A stretch of 64,000 nt of DNA, from the NCBI GenBank assembly GCA_049317525.1, contig JBMOIC010000014.1, forward strand, positions 1 to 64,000, in the 5' to 3' direction. The notes beneath the pieces were generated by a model, which was not told where the DNA came from, searched no databases, and saw nothing but the letters and a program-made list of their open reading frames with translations. This document shows positions 1 through 9,063 of this stretch, one piece after another. The stretch comes from UBA961 sp049317525. Lineage in GTDB: Bacteria; Bacteroidota; Ignavibacteria; Kapaibacteriales; UBA961. Position 1 is the first letter of the stretch. Every line of letters begins with the position of its first letter. A program made the position numbers and the translations under genes.

Positions 1-2606
1 TTACTACCCGCATTACTAATCCACCTACTTGGCTGATTAAATCACCTCAAAAATTACGACCCAAAATAGCATTAGTCTTATCTGGTGGAGGTTCTAGGGG
101 CTTATCTCAAATTGGAGTTTTAAAGGTTTTAGAACAAAACAATATACCTATAGACTATATAGTAGGAACAAGTATTGGTGCAATTGTAGGTGGTTTATAT
201 GCTTCTGGATATTCGGCTGATACTTTAGAACATATCGTGAAATATACAGCTTGGGACGAGATGTTTTCTTTATTGAAAGATCAAGATAGAAATGATATGT
301 TTTTAGATCAGAAAATTGATAATGATCGAATGCTGATTACACTTCGCTTTAATGATTTTTCTTTTGTTGTTCCAGAAGCTATTTCCAATGGAAATAACTT
401 TCAATATTTTCTTCAAAAATTACTTTGGAATGCACCCTATTACAGTTCTCATTCTTTTGATAGTCTAAAAATTCCATTTAGAGCAATAACCACAGATTTA
501 ACTCATGGAAAAGAATATATCATTAAAGAAGGAAATCTTATCAGAGCAATAAGAGCAAGCGCTACAATACCACTGCGCTATACCCCTATCATTATAGATA
601 GTGCCCTATTAGTTGATGGTGGAATTAAGAACAATATACCAGTAGAAGCAGCACAATCGGAATTTTCTCCTGATATTATTATTGCCGTCAATACAGTATC
701 TCCTCTATTACTTAATCAAGATTTAAATACTCCTTGGTCTATTGCCGATCAAGTTGTGGGTATCTTGTTAAGAGATAATGAACAAAAAAGTTTATCTCTT
801 GCTGATATAATAATTAGTCCTGATTTAGGATATACAAAAAATACAGATTTTTCTGATATTCATACTTTGCTAACCAAAGGTAAGAATGCAGCACAATTAC
901 AAATAGAATCAATTAAACAATTGATTGCGCTTAAACAAGACTCAATGTTTAATCAACAATTATCAAAACCTCTAGAAAATATTTACTCAATAGAGTTTAA
1001 TAAACAAATTGTTTCTGGCAATACGCATGTCTTGAGTAATCAGTTTACACATATGCTTAAAGCATATTTTCAGAGTCAATCTCTTTGTAATGATATAGAT
1101 TGTATCAATATAAAAGATGGTGTATTGAATGCTGAGCCCTTATATCCACCAATCATTTCTGCAAGCAATGTTCACATTCAAGATTCATTACATATTTTAT
1201 CAGAAAATGTTAAACAAGCTATTCAAGATTCAGTAAGTGGATTAATACATACACAGTTCAATCTTGATACAATTATTAGAACAAAAGAGAAGATACTTCA
1301 TGTACTTAGGAATAATCACTATAGTTTTATTGATGTTGACTATATCTTTGATAATCAAGGAGATAAAAAACTCACATGGATAATAACAATACCAAAAGTT
1401 CAAAATATCATCATTAGAACAGATTCAAAAACTGTACGAGATATACTTAAAAGAGAGATTGAAATAATCCCCTCACTTTTACATAGTAAACTTGTAAATG
1501 ATTCTTGGGAGAAAATTTCCGGGAGTAATGCTTATCAGGATATAGATTTTAAAACAAAGATTATCAATGATACTTTCCTATTAGATATTGCAGTAAAACA
1601 ATACCCAAATCAAAGTATCAAGTTAGGTGCTCGTGTAGATAATGAAAGATTTGGCCAGCTTAGTTTAGAAGCTAAACAAATGGAGCTTTTTGGGAAAGAT
1701 ATAGAAGCATATATCAATATTGCTGGTGGACAAAGAAATTACAAAATCGAAGGAACATTAAAATTCCCAAGTATACTTAGTTCTTTATGGAATTGGAATC
1801 TAACCGCTTATTCTTTATCAAAAGGTATCTATACATACTCAGATGTTTTTTCAAGTGATTATAATAGTTATAGTAAGAGAAAAGGAAATGAGTTTACCGA
1901 AGAACATTATGGTATAAAAAGTGTTTTTTCACGATATTTAGGGAGATCTGGCTTATTATTATTTGATATACGATATGATAAACAACGATTCTTTGATAAA
2001 ACAGAAAAACCAGACTTTGTGTACAGTAAGATATGTACGGCTAAATTAACTGGGAAATATGATACAAGAGATAATGCTGATTTACCCAGTAAAGGAACAT
2101 TATTTGAATTTTCTTTAGAGTCAAGTATTTATTCCTTTGAGAACAATCCTTCTTTTTCTAAAGCTCAATTTGCATTAAAAAGATCATTTACCTTTGATAA
2201 TCATACATTTACACCTTTAGTAATATTTGGTTTTGCAGATAATACTTTACCCATTGCAGAATACTTTTCATTAGGTAGAGACGATATGTTCTATGGGAAA
2301 AGAGAAGATGATAAGCGTGGCTTACAATTAGCACTAGCTTCACTAGAATATAGAATCAAATCTTCTGTAAAATTATTTTTTCCAACATATCTTTCTATTA
2401 GATATGATATGGGATCTACTTGGTCTTCTTTCGAAACTATTAAAATCGCAGAATTACAACATGGATTAGGTATAGGAATAATAGCTGATACACCCATTGG
2501 AAATGCCAGAATTACCGTTGGCAAAAGCTTCTATTTTGTAAAAAATCCCGATGGTATTGTGCAAGGTCCCCTATTATTTTCTTTTGCGATTGGGACAAAT
2601 TTCTAA
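1..2606 (+). CDS. Patatin-like phospholipase fused to Omp85/BamA-type barrel (5' end outside window)
   Basis: The reading frame is open from base 3, so the gene begins before the window. The first internal start-like codon (GTG at 237) is not the true start, because the catalytic motifs lie upstream of it. The oxyanion-hole motif SGGGSRG is encoded at about 81-101 and the nucleophile elbow GTSIG at 164-178, with Ser at 170. The catalytic Asp of DGG is at 615. After the patatin domain comes a POTRA-like stretch and then a C-terminal beta-barrel region of the surface antigen/Omp85 type, ending in Phe. This resembles PlpD-type patatin autotransporters, in which a lipase domain is carried by a BamA-like barrel in the outer membrane. 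Predicted role: surface or secreted lipid acyl hydrolase. The domain calls are family knowledge; the substrate is unknown. It is followed 93 bases later by the rhodanese gene. Confidence 0.85.
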   Translation, partial: TTRITNPPTWLIKSPQKLRPKIALVLSGGGSRGLSQIGVLKVLEQNNIPIDYIVGTSIGAIVGGLYASGYSADTLEHIVKYTAWDEMFSLLKDQDRNDMFLDQKIDNDRMLITLRFNDFSFVVPEAISNGNNFQYFLQKLLWNAPYYSSHSFDSLKIPFRAITTDLTHGKEYIIKEGNLIRAIRASATIPLRYTPIIIDSALLVDGGIKNNIPVEAAQSEFSPDIIIAVNTVSPLLLNQDLNTPWSIADQVVGILLRDNEQKSLSLADIIISPDLGYTKNTDFSDIHTLLTKGKNAAQLQIESIKQLIALKQDSMFNQQLSKPLENIYSIEFNKQIVSGNTHVLSNQFTHMLKAYFQSQSLCNDIDCINIKDGVLNAEPLYPPIISASNVHIQDSLHILSENVKQAIQDSVSGLIHTQFNLDTIIRTKEKILHVLRNNHYSFIDVDYIFDNQGDKKLTWIITIPKVQNIIIRTDSKTVRDILKREIEIIPSLLHSKLVNDSWEKISGSNAYQDIDFKTKIINDTFLLDIAVKQYPNQSIKLGARVDNERFGQLSLEAKQMELFGKDIEAYINIAGGQRNYKIEGTLKFPSILSSLWNWNLTAYSLSKGIYTYSDVFSSDYNSYSKRKGNEFTEEHYGIKSVFSRYLGRSGLLLFDIRYDKQRFFDKTEKPDFVYSKICTAKLTGKYDTRDNADLPSKGTLFEFSLESSIYSFENNPSFSKAQFALKRSFTFDNHTFTPLVIFGFADNTLPIAEYFSLGRDDMFYGKREDDKRGLQLALASLEYRIKSSVKLFFPTYLSIRYDMGSTWSSFETIKIAELQHGLGIGIIADTPIGNARITVGKSFYFVKNPDGIVQGPLLFSFAIGTNF

Positions 2607-2656
2607 ATCTTCATTTTTTTTCCATAATTGTATGTCGGTATACTGACAATATTTCA

Positions 2657-2663
2657 TATTTTG
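2657..2663 (+). promoter_or_regulatory. Candidate -7 box TATTTTG upstream of the rhodanese gene
   Basis: TATTTTG is a 7-base variant of the Bacteroidota -7 element and lies 37 bases before ATG 2700. It sits inside an inverted repeat whose arms are ACTGACA and TGTCAGT. No good -33 TTG is visible. The position favours the ATG at 2700 over the TTG at 2628 as start of the next gene. Confidence 0.3.
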
Positions 2664-2699
2664 CTGTCAGTTTGCCTTATTTTATATTCAGAGTCAATC

Positions 2700-3332
2700 A
2701 TGAAATCAAATCAACAATTAAAAGATATTGCTTTTATTCTCGGTTTATCTATTATACTAGCATTATGGTTCAACTTTTTTGGACATTCTAATGGTATCAG
2801 TCTTATCAGGGAAAAGCAAGAAGTTGCTATTGCTTCTGATGATGAGTTTTTACTGATAGATACTGCTTCAACAATTACTGCAGATACTGTAAAAGTAGCA
2901 ATTGACAGCGTTAAATTGATGAAAAAGACACTACAAGATTCTCTGAAGAATGTTAAAAGACTTCAAGATTCACTTAAAAATGCTACTGTAGAAAGTGGGC
3001 CTATAAAAGCTAAATCTATTTTGTATAAACAAATTTTACAATTACTAAAAGACCCAAATGTACTTGTGATTGATGCCAGAAATGAGCATGAATTTGCTGA
3101 AGGTCATCTGCCAAATGCTAAGCATGTTTTTGCCATGGAATTCGAGCAACATATCCCAGAATTAATTGCTTTACCAAAAGATAAAAGAATAATAGTGTAT
3201 TGTGGCGGTGGAGAATGTGAACTTAGCCATGATGTTTGTAATGGATTAATTGGTTTAGGATTTCAAAAAGTATATATCTACATAGGTGGATGGGAAGATT
3301 GGAAGAAAAATGGATCAGGTAAAGGTGCCTAA
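2700..3332 (+). CDS. Membrane-anchored rhodanese-domain protein
   Basis: About 210 residues. An N-terminal membrane segment (residues 11-26) is followed by a Lys/Asp/Ser-rich linker that looks coiled-coil, then a rhodanese domain from about residue 105. The active-site Cys is in YCGGGEC (about residue 168), with a second Cys five residues later. The family moves sulfane sulfur or senses redox; the substrate here is unknown. An in-frame TTG at 2628 would add 24 residues with a second hydrophobic segment. I prefer ATG 2700 because a promoter-like box lies between the two. The stop overlaps the next start by one base (TAATG), so this gene and the sigma-54 activator are probably translationally coupled. 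That raises the possibility that the rhodanese feeds a signal to that regulator. Confidence 0.75.
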   Translation: MKSNQQLKDIAFILGLSIILALWFNFFGHSNGISLIREKQEVAIASDDEFLLIDTASTITADTVKVAIDSVKLMKKTLQDSLKNVKRLQDSLKNATVESGPIKAKSILYKQILQLLKDPNVLVIDARNEHEFAEGHLPNAKHVFAMEFEQHIPELIALPKDKRIIVYCGGGECELSHDVCNGLIGLGFQKVYIYIGGWEDWKKNGSGKGA

Positions 3333-4570
3333 TGAAAGCAGAGGTTATTGACAATACTACACAACATTTTTTACAAGTACGATATGGAATAATTGGTAAT
3401 TCTCAGTTAATTACAGAAGTTATTCAAAAATTATTGTCGGTTGCGCCAACTGATTTAAGCGTCTTAATTACTGGGGAAACTGGCACAGGTAAAGAGATAT
3501 TTGCTCAGGCTATTCATGGATTAAGCAATAGAAAAAAGTACCCTTTTGTGTCTGTTAATTGTGGAGCAATTCCAGAAACATTATTAGAATCAGAGTTATT
3601 TGGTCATGAAAAAGGAGCATTTACAGGAGCTGTTGAACAAAGGAAAGGCTTTTTTGAAGTTGCTAATCATGGTTCAATATTTTTAGATGAAATTGGAGAA
3701 ATGCCAATTAGCACTCAAGTAAAATTATTAAGAGTGCTAGAAAGCGGTCAATTTTCTCGATTAGGGTCTTCGGATATTCATAAAGTAGATGTACGTATCA
3801 TTACGGCTACAAATAGGGATTTAGAATATGAAGTTAGAAAACAGCAATTTAGGCATGATCTCTTTTTTAGATTAAACTCTGTCCATTTACGATTACCTGC
3901 CTTAAGGAAACATCCTGAAGATATTCCCCTTTTAATTGAATTCTTTAGTGATAAAGTTGCTCGGAAATTAGGAATTGAGTTTAAAGGTGTTTCTTTTGAA
4001 GCAGAACTTTTATTAAAAAGTTTTCCATGGCAAGGTAATATTCGTGAATTAAGAAATTTTATTGAAACTGTTGTCACTCTAGAGCGTGGGGCTTTAATAA
4101 CTCCTGATCTTATTAAAAGACATCTAAGAATACAAGTTGATGATTTTTCAAGCTCAATTCGTCAAGAAGAATCAATCATTTTACTGCCTAAACCAAATGA
4201 TCAACATGGCCAGTCAACAACACAAGATGAATCTCTTCTACTAAGAACTTTATTAGAACTACATACTGATGTAACCGATATTAAAAGAGCATTAGCTGCT
4301 ATCTTTGATAAAATCACTCATATCGAAGTAAATCAATTACAAACAAATCAGATGCACAATCAATCTGCTCAGCAGGTAGAACATTCTACAATTTCAGATA
4401 ATATGTCCCAAGAAGAAGATTTTCGATTAGAAGAAATGGAAAGGAAATTAATTTTAGCCGCATTAAAGCGTTTTGATGGTAATAGACGATTAGCTGCAAA
4501 TGTTTTAGGAATTAGTGAAAGAACATTATATAGGAAAATAGTAGACTATCAATTAATAGAGCTTTTCTAA
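3332..4570 (+). CDS. Sigma-54-dependent transcriptional activator (AAA+ and Fis HTH, no receiver domain)
   Basis: 412 residues. The AAA+ domain starts almost at the N-terminus: Walker A GETGTGKE at 48-55, the sigma-54 contact loop GAFTGA at 95-100, Walker B IFLDE at 116-120, and an arginine-finger region FRHDLFFR near 172-179. The C-terminal 45 residues form a Fis-type helix-turn-helix containing GNRRLAANVLGISERTLYRK. There is no receiver, GAF or PAS domain in front, so control must come from expression, partner proteins or the roughly 80-residue linker between AAA+ and HTH (about 275-355). The sigma-54 factor it needs is encoded in the same window (59130-60809, minus). It overlaps the rhodanese stop by one base. 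Target genes cannot be read from the sequence; I did not find a convincing -24/-12 promoter nearby. Confidence 0.92.
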   Translation: MKAEVIDNTTQHFLQVRYGIIGNSQLITEVIQKLLSVAPTDLSVLITGETGTGKEIFAQAIHGLSNRKKYPFVSVNCGAIPETLLESELFGHEKGAFTGAVEQRKGFFEVANHGSIFLDEIGEMPISTQVKLLRVLESGQFSRLGSSDIHKVDVRIITATNRDLEYEVRKQQFRHDLFFRLNSVHLRLPALRKHPEDIPLLIEFFSDKVARKLGIEFKGVSFEAELLLKSFPWQGNIRELRNFIETVVTLERGALITPDLIKRHLRIQVDDFSSSIRQEESIILLPKPNDQHGQSTTQDESLLLRTLLELHTDVTDIKRALAAIFDKITHIEVNQLQTNQMHNQSAQQVEHSTISDNMSQEEDFRLEEMERKLILAALKRFDGNRRLAANVLGISERTLYRKIVDYQLIELF

Positions 4571-4620
4571 TCTTCGATATATACTTTTTTACAAGAAGCT
4601 TCATATATATTTTATCAACA

Positions 4621-4627
4621 TATTTTG
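4621..4627 (+). promoter_or_regulatory. Candidate -7 box TATTTTG upstream of moxR
   Basis: TATTTTG lies in the 174-base gap before the MoxR gene. It is followed by two copies of the palindrome AGAATTCT (4679-4686 and 4696-4703), spaced about 17 bases apart, which could be paired protein-binding sites. Spacing to the start codon is long (about 118 bases), so the call is weak. Confidence 0.25.
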
Positions 4628-4744
4628 AATACCTTTAACAGATTTTTTAGTTAAAAGTATTCCTTAACTTTTTCATATAGAATTCTAATCTACTTAGAAT
4701 TCTTACTGATTTCACATCTTATATTCAAAATAGAGAACAGTTCT

Positions 4745-6040
4745 ATGGACTCTCAATTCTCATTAGAAGAAATAGCCTTAACTATTAAACAAGCTCAAGA
4801 ATTTGTAGCTCGTAGAGTAATAAATAGAGAAGAAGTTATCGAGCAAGCATTTTGTGCATTTCTTACAGGCGAGCACTTACTTCTGCAAAGTAGAACTGGT
4901 GCTGGTAAGTCATTATTAGCTGAACAATTATTTGCATGTATAGAAGGTGCAAGAACTTTTAGAGTACAAGCAAGTAAAGAGCAGCAACCAGATACCTACT
5001 TTGGTGGATTAGATATTGAAAAGTTAAAAACTGGTAAGATTTATCATAATACCGAAGGTTCATTAGTTGAATCTGAATTTGGCTTTATAGATGAAATTTT
5101 TGATGCTAATGATTTTACTTTAAGAGCCTTGCTTTCTCTATTAAATGAACGCAGATTAATAAGGGGTGTTCAAAATGTGGAAGCACATATACATACTGTG
5201 ATAGCTGCAACTAATTATCTAAGAATTAGCGAAGTTACAGAGGCAATTCTTGATAGATTTCTTTTTAAAGCAATTGTATTACCCGATAAAGATCCATTGA
5301 TTCAATTTAAAATTGGAGTGCAATATTCTCAACATTCTAATCGAATCCTTGCACCAACAAAAAAAATACCATACAATCATTTATATCGTTTAAAAAAAAT
5401 GATTAATGGTCTAGATTCTACCTATGAATTCAGAATCTCTGCAGAAATGCTTTACTTTACTAATTTGGTTATCAGACATTATGAATTTGCTAGAAATAGA
5501 GGCCTAAGAGAGAAATTTAAGGGTCATCAAAGTAATGAATATTCAGACTTTTACATTTCCCCAAGAACTCAAGCAAAAGCCTTGGATTTGTTAAGAGCAT
5601 TAGCATTTCTAGATGGCAGAACTTTAGCTGATTCTCAAGATGTGAGAAAATTATCATTAATTTTTGCAACTGCAGGGCTACCAGAAGAAACTCATTTATT
5701 TGATAAATCTTTTACGGCTGTATTTAATTCGCTAAATGCTGGCAATGGTTTTGAACAAATCAGAACACTTATTGCCTATGAATCATTGCTAGAACAAATT
5801 GAAAAAGATCCCCTTATCCTTCAGCAACCTTTAGATAAAACCCTTTCTAATTCACAACTTAGGCGTTCTCTATTAGACTGGATTAAAGATGCATTGCAAA
5901 TTGATCATACTGTTCAACACAATAAAAAAGTACTAGAATCTTTCCTTAAGAATTTAATTCCAGTATGTGATGAAGTTCGTGAGTTAAAGAATTCATTAGA
6001 AAAAGAAACAACAAAAATATTTCAACAAATCGATAATTAA
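4745..6040 (+). CDS. MoxR/RavA-family AAA+ ATPase
   Basis: 431 residues. Walker A is RTGAGKS at 50-56 and Walker B FGFIDEIF at 112-119; the sensor-1 region contains AATNYLRIS and a downstream Arg follows in ILDRF. A C-terminal lid and helical region extends to the end, like RavA. The family couples ATP hydrolysis to folding, metal insertion or activation of a client, usually with a VWA-domain partner encoded next door. Such a partner starts 35 bases downstream (6076-7644), so the two most likely act as a RavA-ViaA-like pair. The client is unknown. The start ATG follows a purine-rich AGAGAACAG. Confidence 0.9.
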   Translation: MDSQFSLEEIALTIKQAQEFVARRVINREEVIEQAFCAFLTGEHLLLQSRTGAGKSLLAEQLFACIEGARTFRVQASKEQQPDTYFGGLDIEKLKTGKIYHNTEGSLVESEFGFIDEIFDANDFTLRALLSLLNERRLIRGVQNVEAHIHTVIAATNYLRISEVTEAILDRFLFKAIVLPDKDPLIQFKIGVQYSQHSNRILAPTKKIPYNHLYRLKKMINGLDSTYEFRISAEMLYFTNLVIRHYEFARNRGLREKFKGHQSNEYSDFYISPRTQAKALDLLRALAFLDGRTLADSQDVRKLSLIFATAGLPEETHLFDKSFTAVFNSLNAGNGFEQIRTLIAYESLLEQIEKDPLILQQPLDKTLSNSQLRRSLLDWIKDALQIDHTVQHNKKVLESFLKNLIPVCDEVRELKNSLEKETTKIFQQIDN

Positions 6041-6075
6041 TCTCTCTATTTTTTGTATCAACATATCTTATAGTC

Positions 6076-7644
6076 ATGATATCCAAACGTAATGAAATAG
6101 AGAATATGGATTTTTTTGGAAAAATGATTGAATTAGGGTTTTTAGATACAGTTGAAAATGAGTTACCAGAGGACTTCACTCTCATTTATGAGATTGCACG
6201 TATCCTTGAAAACGAACTAAATCCCCTAACTAAACAATTAGCTCCTATTTTATGGTTAACTCAAACACAAGAAGATAATGCTTCACATGAAAAAGAGATT
6301 ATCCCACATCTACCTTCTGGTGATGATTATGAAGCTAATCTAATTTCTAGTTTTCGAGATATTGCTAAAATTTACCCTCATCAGTTTTTACTTCCTGATG
6401 AAGTATTCATGCAGAAATTGGTGGAAAGATCATTATGGATGCCCGCACCAAAAGCACCTAGAAATTATCGATATCAAGCTGAATCAGATCAGTTTGCACC
6501 AGATTCTAGAAAGCAAAAAATATATCTTTTATTTGATACTTCTAAGTCAATGCAAGAGATGTTTAGAATTCATTTATCTAAAGCCATTGCCTATTTTTTT
6601 CTGAAACAAAATCAAAAAGAAATGGGGACAATCTTCTTTAGGACTTTCGATGCAGAAATTGGCCCTTTACAATTAGTAAGAGATAAAATCTCTTTTGATA
6701 ATTTAATTGCTCATATAATGGGTTTAAAAGCAGAGGGGCGCGGTACTGCTATGGAAAAGGCTTTAATGACTGCTATTCAAGATATACGTGCAGACAGTTT
6801 TATGGCTGAAGCCGAAATACTTGTTATTACAGATGGTGCAGCACATATCGATGTTGACAAAGTCAAGCATTCTCTTGGTGAATCTATTCATATACATTGT
6901 ATCAAAATAGGTTCTGCAAGTTTAAAACCAGATACAAAAACGGTATTGAATCTTATTCATTCTGCAGAATCTGATGATGCAAAGCTGATAAGAGAACTTC
7001 AACATAAACTAAAGGATTTTGAATATTCATATAAAGCTACTCAAGCTGATGCTAGAAAATCATTTATTCTTGGTGAAATTCAACATCTTAATAAACAAAT
7101 TCAGGCCCAAATAGATAGATATTCTCAAAGGGCTATTGCTAATTATGGAAATGAAATTTCTGAATTATCTGATATTTTTATCAATGTTGAAGATATCAAA
7201 TCAGAAAAGCTTTTTGCATTATCTAAAGATAGAATTGATGAATTTGTTCAATTATCTTCTGAATTATTAACAATATTAAAAGATGATCCTTCTGTAGAAG
7301 ACGCTAAAAAAGCTGCTGTTTTATATGATCATTTACATTTATTATTAAAGTATAATAATATAGAAACTCAGCAATTGTCACAAAATACAGATGAGTTAAA
7401 ACATATTTTAAGTTCATTCTTGCAACAACAACAATCTCAATCTGCACTCAATACTAGTTTAGATTTATCAGATAATGATCATATACAATTATCCAGATTA
7501 CTTAAAACTGGAATGCAATCTGCAGCTAGAATTCCATTGGCTAAACTATTATTGATTTTGTATCGAAAAATAAAAAAGTCTATCATTTTATGGAGAAAGA
7601 CTACATTAAGAACAAAAAAGAGAAAATATATTAATCGTAAATAA
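6076..7644 (+). CDS. VWA-domain protein, partner of the MoxR ATPase (ViaA/CoxE-like)
   Basis: 522 residues. The VWA domain lies in the middle, with a complete MIDAS: DTSKS at 154-158, the Thr of GRGTAM at about 224 and the Asp of ITDG at about 253. A helical, Gln-rich and coiled-coil-prone segment follows (about 300-480), and the C-terminus is very basic (KKSIILWRK, KKRKYINRK). No signal peptide is seen, so it is probably cytoplasmic. It belongs with the MoxR ATPase immediately upstream; in characterised pairs the VWA protein recruits the substrate and stimulates the ATPase. The gene ends within a 20-base perfect palindrome (7641-7660). Confidence 0.87.
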   Translation: MISKRNEIENMDFFGKMIELGFLDTVENELPEDFTLIYEIARILENELNPLTKQLAPILWLTQTQEDNASHEKEIIPHLPSGDDYEANLISSFRDIAKIYPHQFLLPDEVFMQKLVERSLWMPAPKAPRNYRYQAESDQFAPDSRKQKIYLLFDTSKSMQEMFRIHLSKAIAYFFLKQNQKEMGTIFFRTFDAEIGPLQLVRDKISFDNLIAHIMGLKAEGRGTAMEKALMTAIQDIRADSFMAEAEILVITDGAAHIDVDKVKHSLGESIHIHCIKIGSASLKPDTKTVLNLIHSAESDDAKLIRELQHKLKDFEYSYKATQADARKSFILGEIQHLNKQIQAQIDRYSQRAIANYGNEISELSDIFINVEDIKSEKLFALSKDRIDEFVQLSSELLTILKDDPSVEDAKKAAVLYDHLHLLLKYNNIETQQLSQNTDELKHILSSFLQQQQSQSALNTSLDLSDNDHIQLSRLLKTGMQSAARIPLAKLLLILYRKIKKSIILWRKTTLRTKKRKYINRK

Positions 7645-7660
7645 TGATATATATCATTAT
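7641..7660. repeat. 20-base perfect palindrome, Fur-box-like halves
   Basis: ATAATGATATATATCATTAT is its own reverse complement. It spans the stop codon of the VWA gene and lies about 60 bases upstream of uspA. The half-sites ATAATGAT and ATCATTAT match those of the classical Fur box, but are separated by four bases rather than one. No T-tract follows, so it does not look like a terminator. Binding by Fur or another dimeric regulator is inference. Confidence 0.5.
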
Positions 7661-7718
7661 AACCTTTAATAGAATTGTCTAGTTTAGTATTATATAATCA
7701 CTTTTAAGGCTTTTGATA

Positions 7719-8165
7719 ATGTTACCACTTACTTCAATTGTTGTGCCTACTGATTTTTCAGAGCAATCCGAAATTGCTATTGCATATGCTAAAGAATGGG
7801 CTGTACAATTTTCGGCTACAATACATTTAGTTCATATAATAGAACCAGTAGTTTTCCCTATGGATTTGCGCTATTCTCCTATTGATTTATCTACTGTTGA
7901 AAAACAATATGAAGAAACAGCTCTTCAACAACTGATACAAAAAGTTGAATCAATCAGAAAAGAGGGTATTTCTATCATTCCTGCTATTGTACATGGTGGA
8001 AGAGCTTCTGAAGAGATTAATAATTATTGCATTCAACATGCTATCTCTATGATATGTATGGCAACACATGGAAGGGGTGGAATGGAGCATTTATTACTAG
8101 GCAGTACAACAGAAAGATTAATAAGAAAATCTACTTGCCCAATAATGGTAATTAAAGTTCCATAA
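7719..8165 (+). CDS. Universal stress protein, UspA family
   Basis: 148 residues, the normal size for a single-domain Usp. It starts with the typical hydrophobic strand and VVPTDFSE. Near the C-terminus it carries the ATP-binding pattern G-2x-G-9x-G-S/T (THGRGGMEHLLLGSTTERL), so it is of the nucleotide-binding type. I chose ATG 7719 over the in-frame TTG 7713 two codons earlier. Usp proteins respond to starvation and other stress; the specific role is unknown. It follows the MoxR-VWA pair after a 74-base gap that holds the palindrome and is convergent with hpnD. Confidence 0.92.
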   Translation: MLPLTSIVVPTDFSEQSEIAIAYAKEWAVQFSATIHLVHIIEPVVFPMDLRYSPIDLSTVEKQYEETALQQLIQKVESIRKEGISIIPAIVHGGRASEEINNYCIQHAISMICMATHGRGGMEHLLLGSTTERLIRKSTCPIMVIKVP

Positions 8166-8169
8166 AGCA

Positions 8170-9057
8170 CTATGAGAAACGTCCAACAAATAGCCTTGTA
8201 GATAACCAATGCTTTAAGGCTATCATTATTTTGTGAATAGATGAGACTGTGATTTTTTTCATGCTAAAAACATTATAATCATTCAATTCTATTTTTTCTA
8301 ATAAGCGATAATAAATTGCATCCATAATTTCAGCTGCTAACATTGTATTTCTTTCATCTGGACGCAGCGCTGTCCTAGCTTTATGATAATATTCTCTTGC
8401 CCTTTGAGTTTCATATTGCATTAAAGCTATAAAGTTTTCATTATACACTTCATTCATTAAGTCTTTTTCTGAATATTTGAATTTATCCATATCTTCTTTT
8501 GGTAAATAGATATATCCTTTATCTTTATCAGCTTTAAGATCTCTTAATATATTAGTTAATTGCAATGCATAGCCTAAATTGACAGCATATTGCTTTGTCT
8601 CTTCATATTTATAACCAAATATCTCAATACACATCAATCCAACAACACCTGCTACGCCATAGCAATATTCTTTCAATTCTGAAAATGTTGTATATCGATA
8701 TTGATACAAATCCCTTTCGCAACCATCTATCAATGTTAAAAAATACTGTTTAGGAATATCAAAACGCTTTATTACTTTACTTAAAGGGTAGAAATATGGC
8801 TGCAAACTCTTATTTGCATAAATCTTTTCGATTTCATTACGCCAGCTGGATAATATTCCCTTCTTCTTATTTATTATATCTACATTCTTAGATGGATATT
8901 CATCAACTATATCGTCTATTTCTCTACAAAAAGCGTATACAGTATTAATTGCTTTTCTTTCATCTTTGGGTAAGAAAGTAAACGAATAGTAAAAACTCGT
9001 TTTTGATTGATGAGGAGCAATCATAATATCTGATTCTATGTGTTCAGTCTCTTTCAT
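8170..9057 (-). CDS. hpnD: Squalene/phytoene synthase family, HpnD-like (presqualene diphosphate synthase)
   Basis: 295 residues. Both Asp-rich prenyl-diphosphate motifs are present: DDIVDE at 48-53 and DLKAD at 173-177 within NILRDLKADKDKGYIYLP. The pattern NILRD...GYIYLP is typical of HpnD/CrtB. It lies 6 bases downstream of an HpnC-like paralogue, the arrangement found in the HpnCDE route in which HpnD condenses two farnesyl diphosphates to presqualene diphosphate, HpnC makes hydroxysqualene and HpnE reduces it. No hpnE, shc or crtI is in the window, so a carotenoid role (phytoene synthase) cannot be excluded. Soluble or membrane-associated enzyme. Confidence 0.8.
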   Translation of the reverse strand: MKETEHIESDIMIAPHQSKTSFYYSFTFLPKDERKAINTVYAFCREIDDIVDEYPSKNVDIINKKKGILSSWRNEIEKIYANKSLQPYFYPLSKVIKRFDIPKQYFLTLIDGCERDLYQYRYTTFSELKEYCYGVAGVVGLMCIEIFGYKYEETKQYAVNLGYALQLTNILRDLKADKDKGYIYLPKEDMDKFKYSEKDLMNEVYNENFIALMQYETQRAREYYHKARTALRPDERNTMLAAEIMDAIYYRLLEKIELNDYNVFSMKKITVSSIHKIMIALKHWLSTRLFVGRFS

Positions 9058-9063
9058 AATAAT

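Noticed and set aside
4679..4703. Two AGAATTCT palindromes upstream of moxR
   Set aside because: Short and AT-rich; noted as a possible site only, not strong enough for a finding.
2607..7718. Sigma-54 -24/-12 promoter near the activator
   Set aside because: I found no GG-N10-GC pair in TGGC-TTGC context in the intergenic gaps here.
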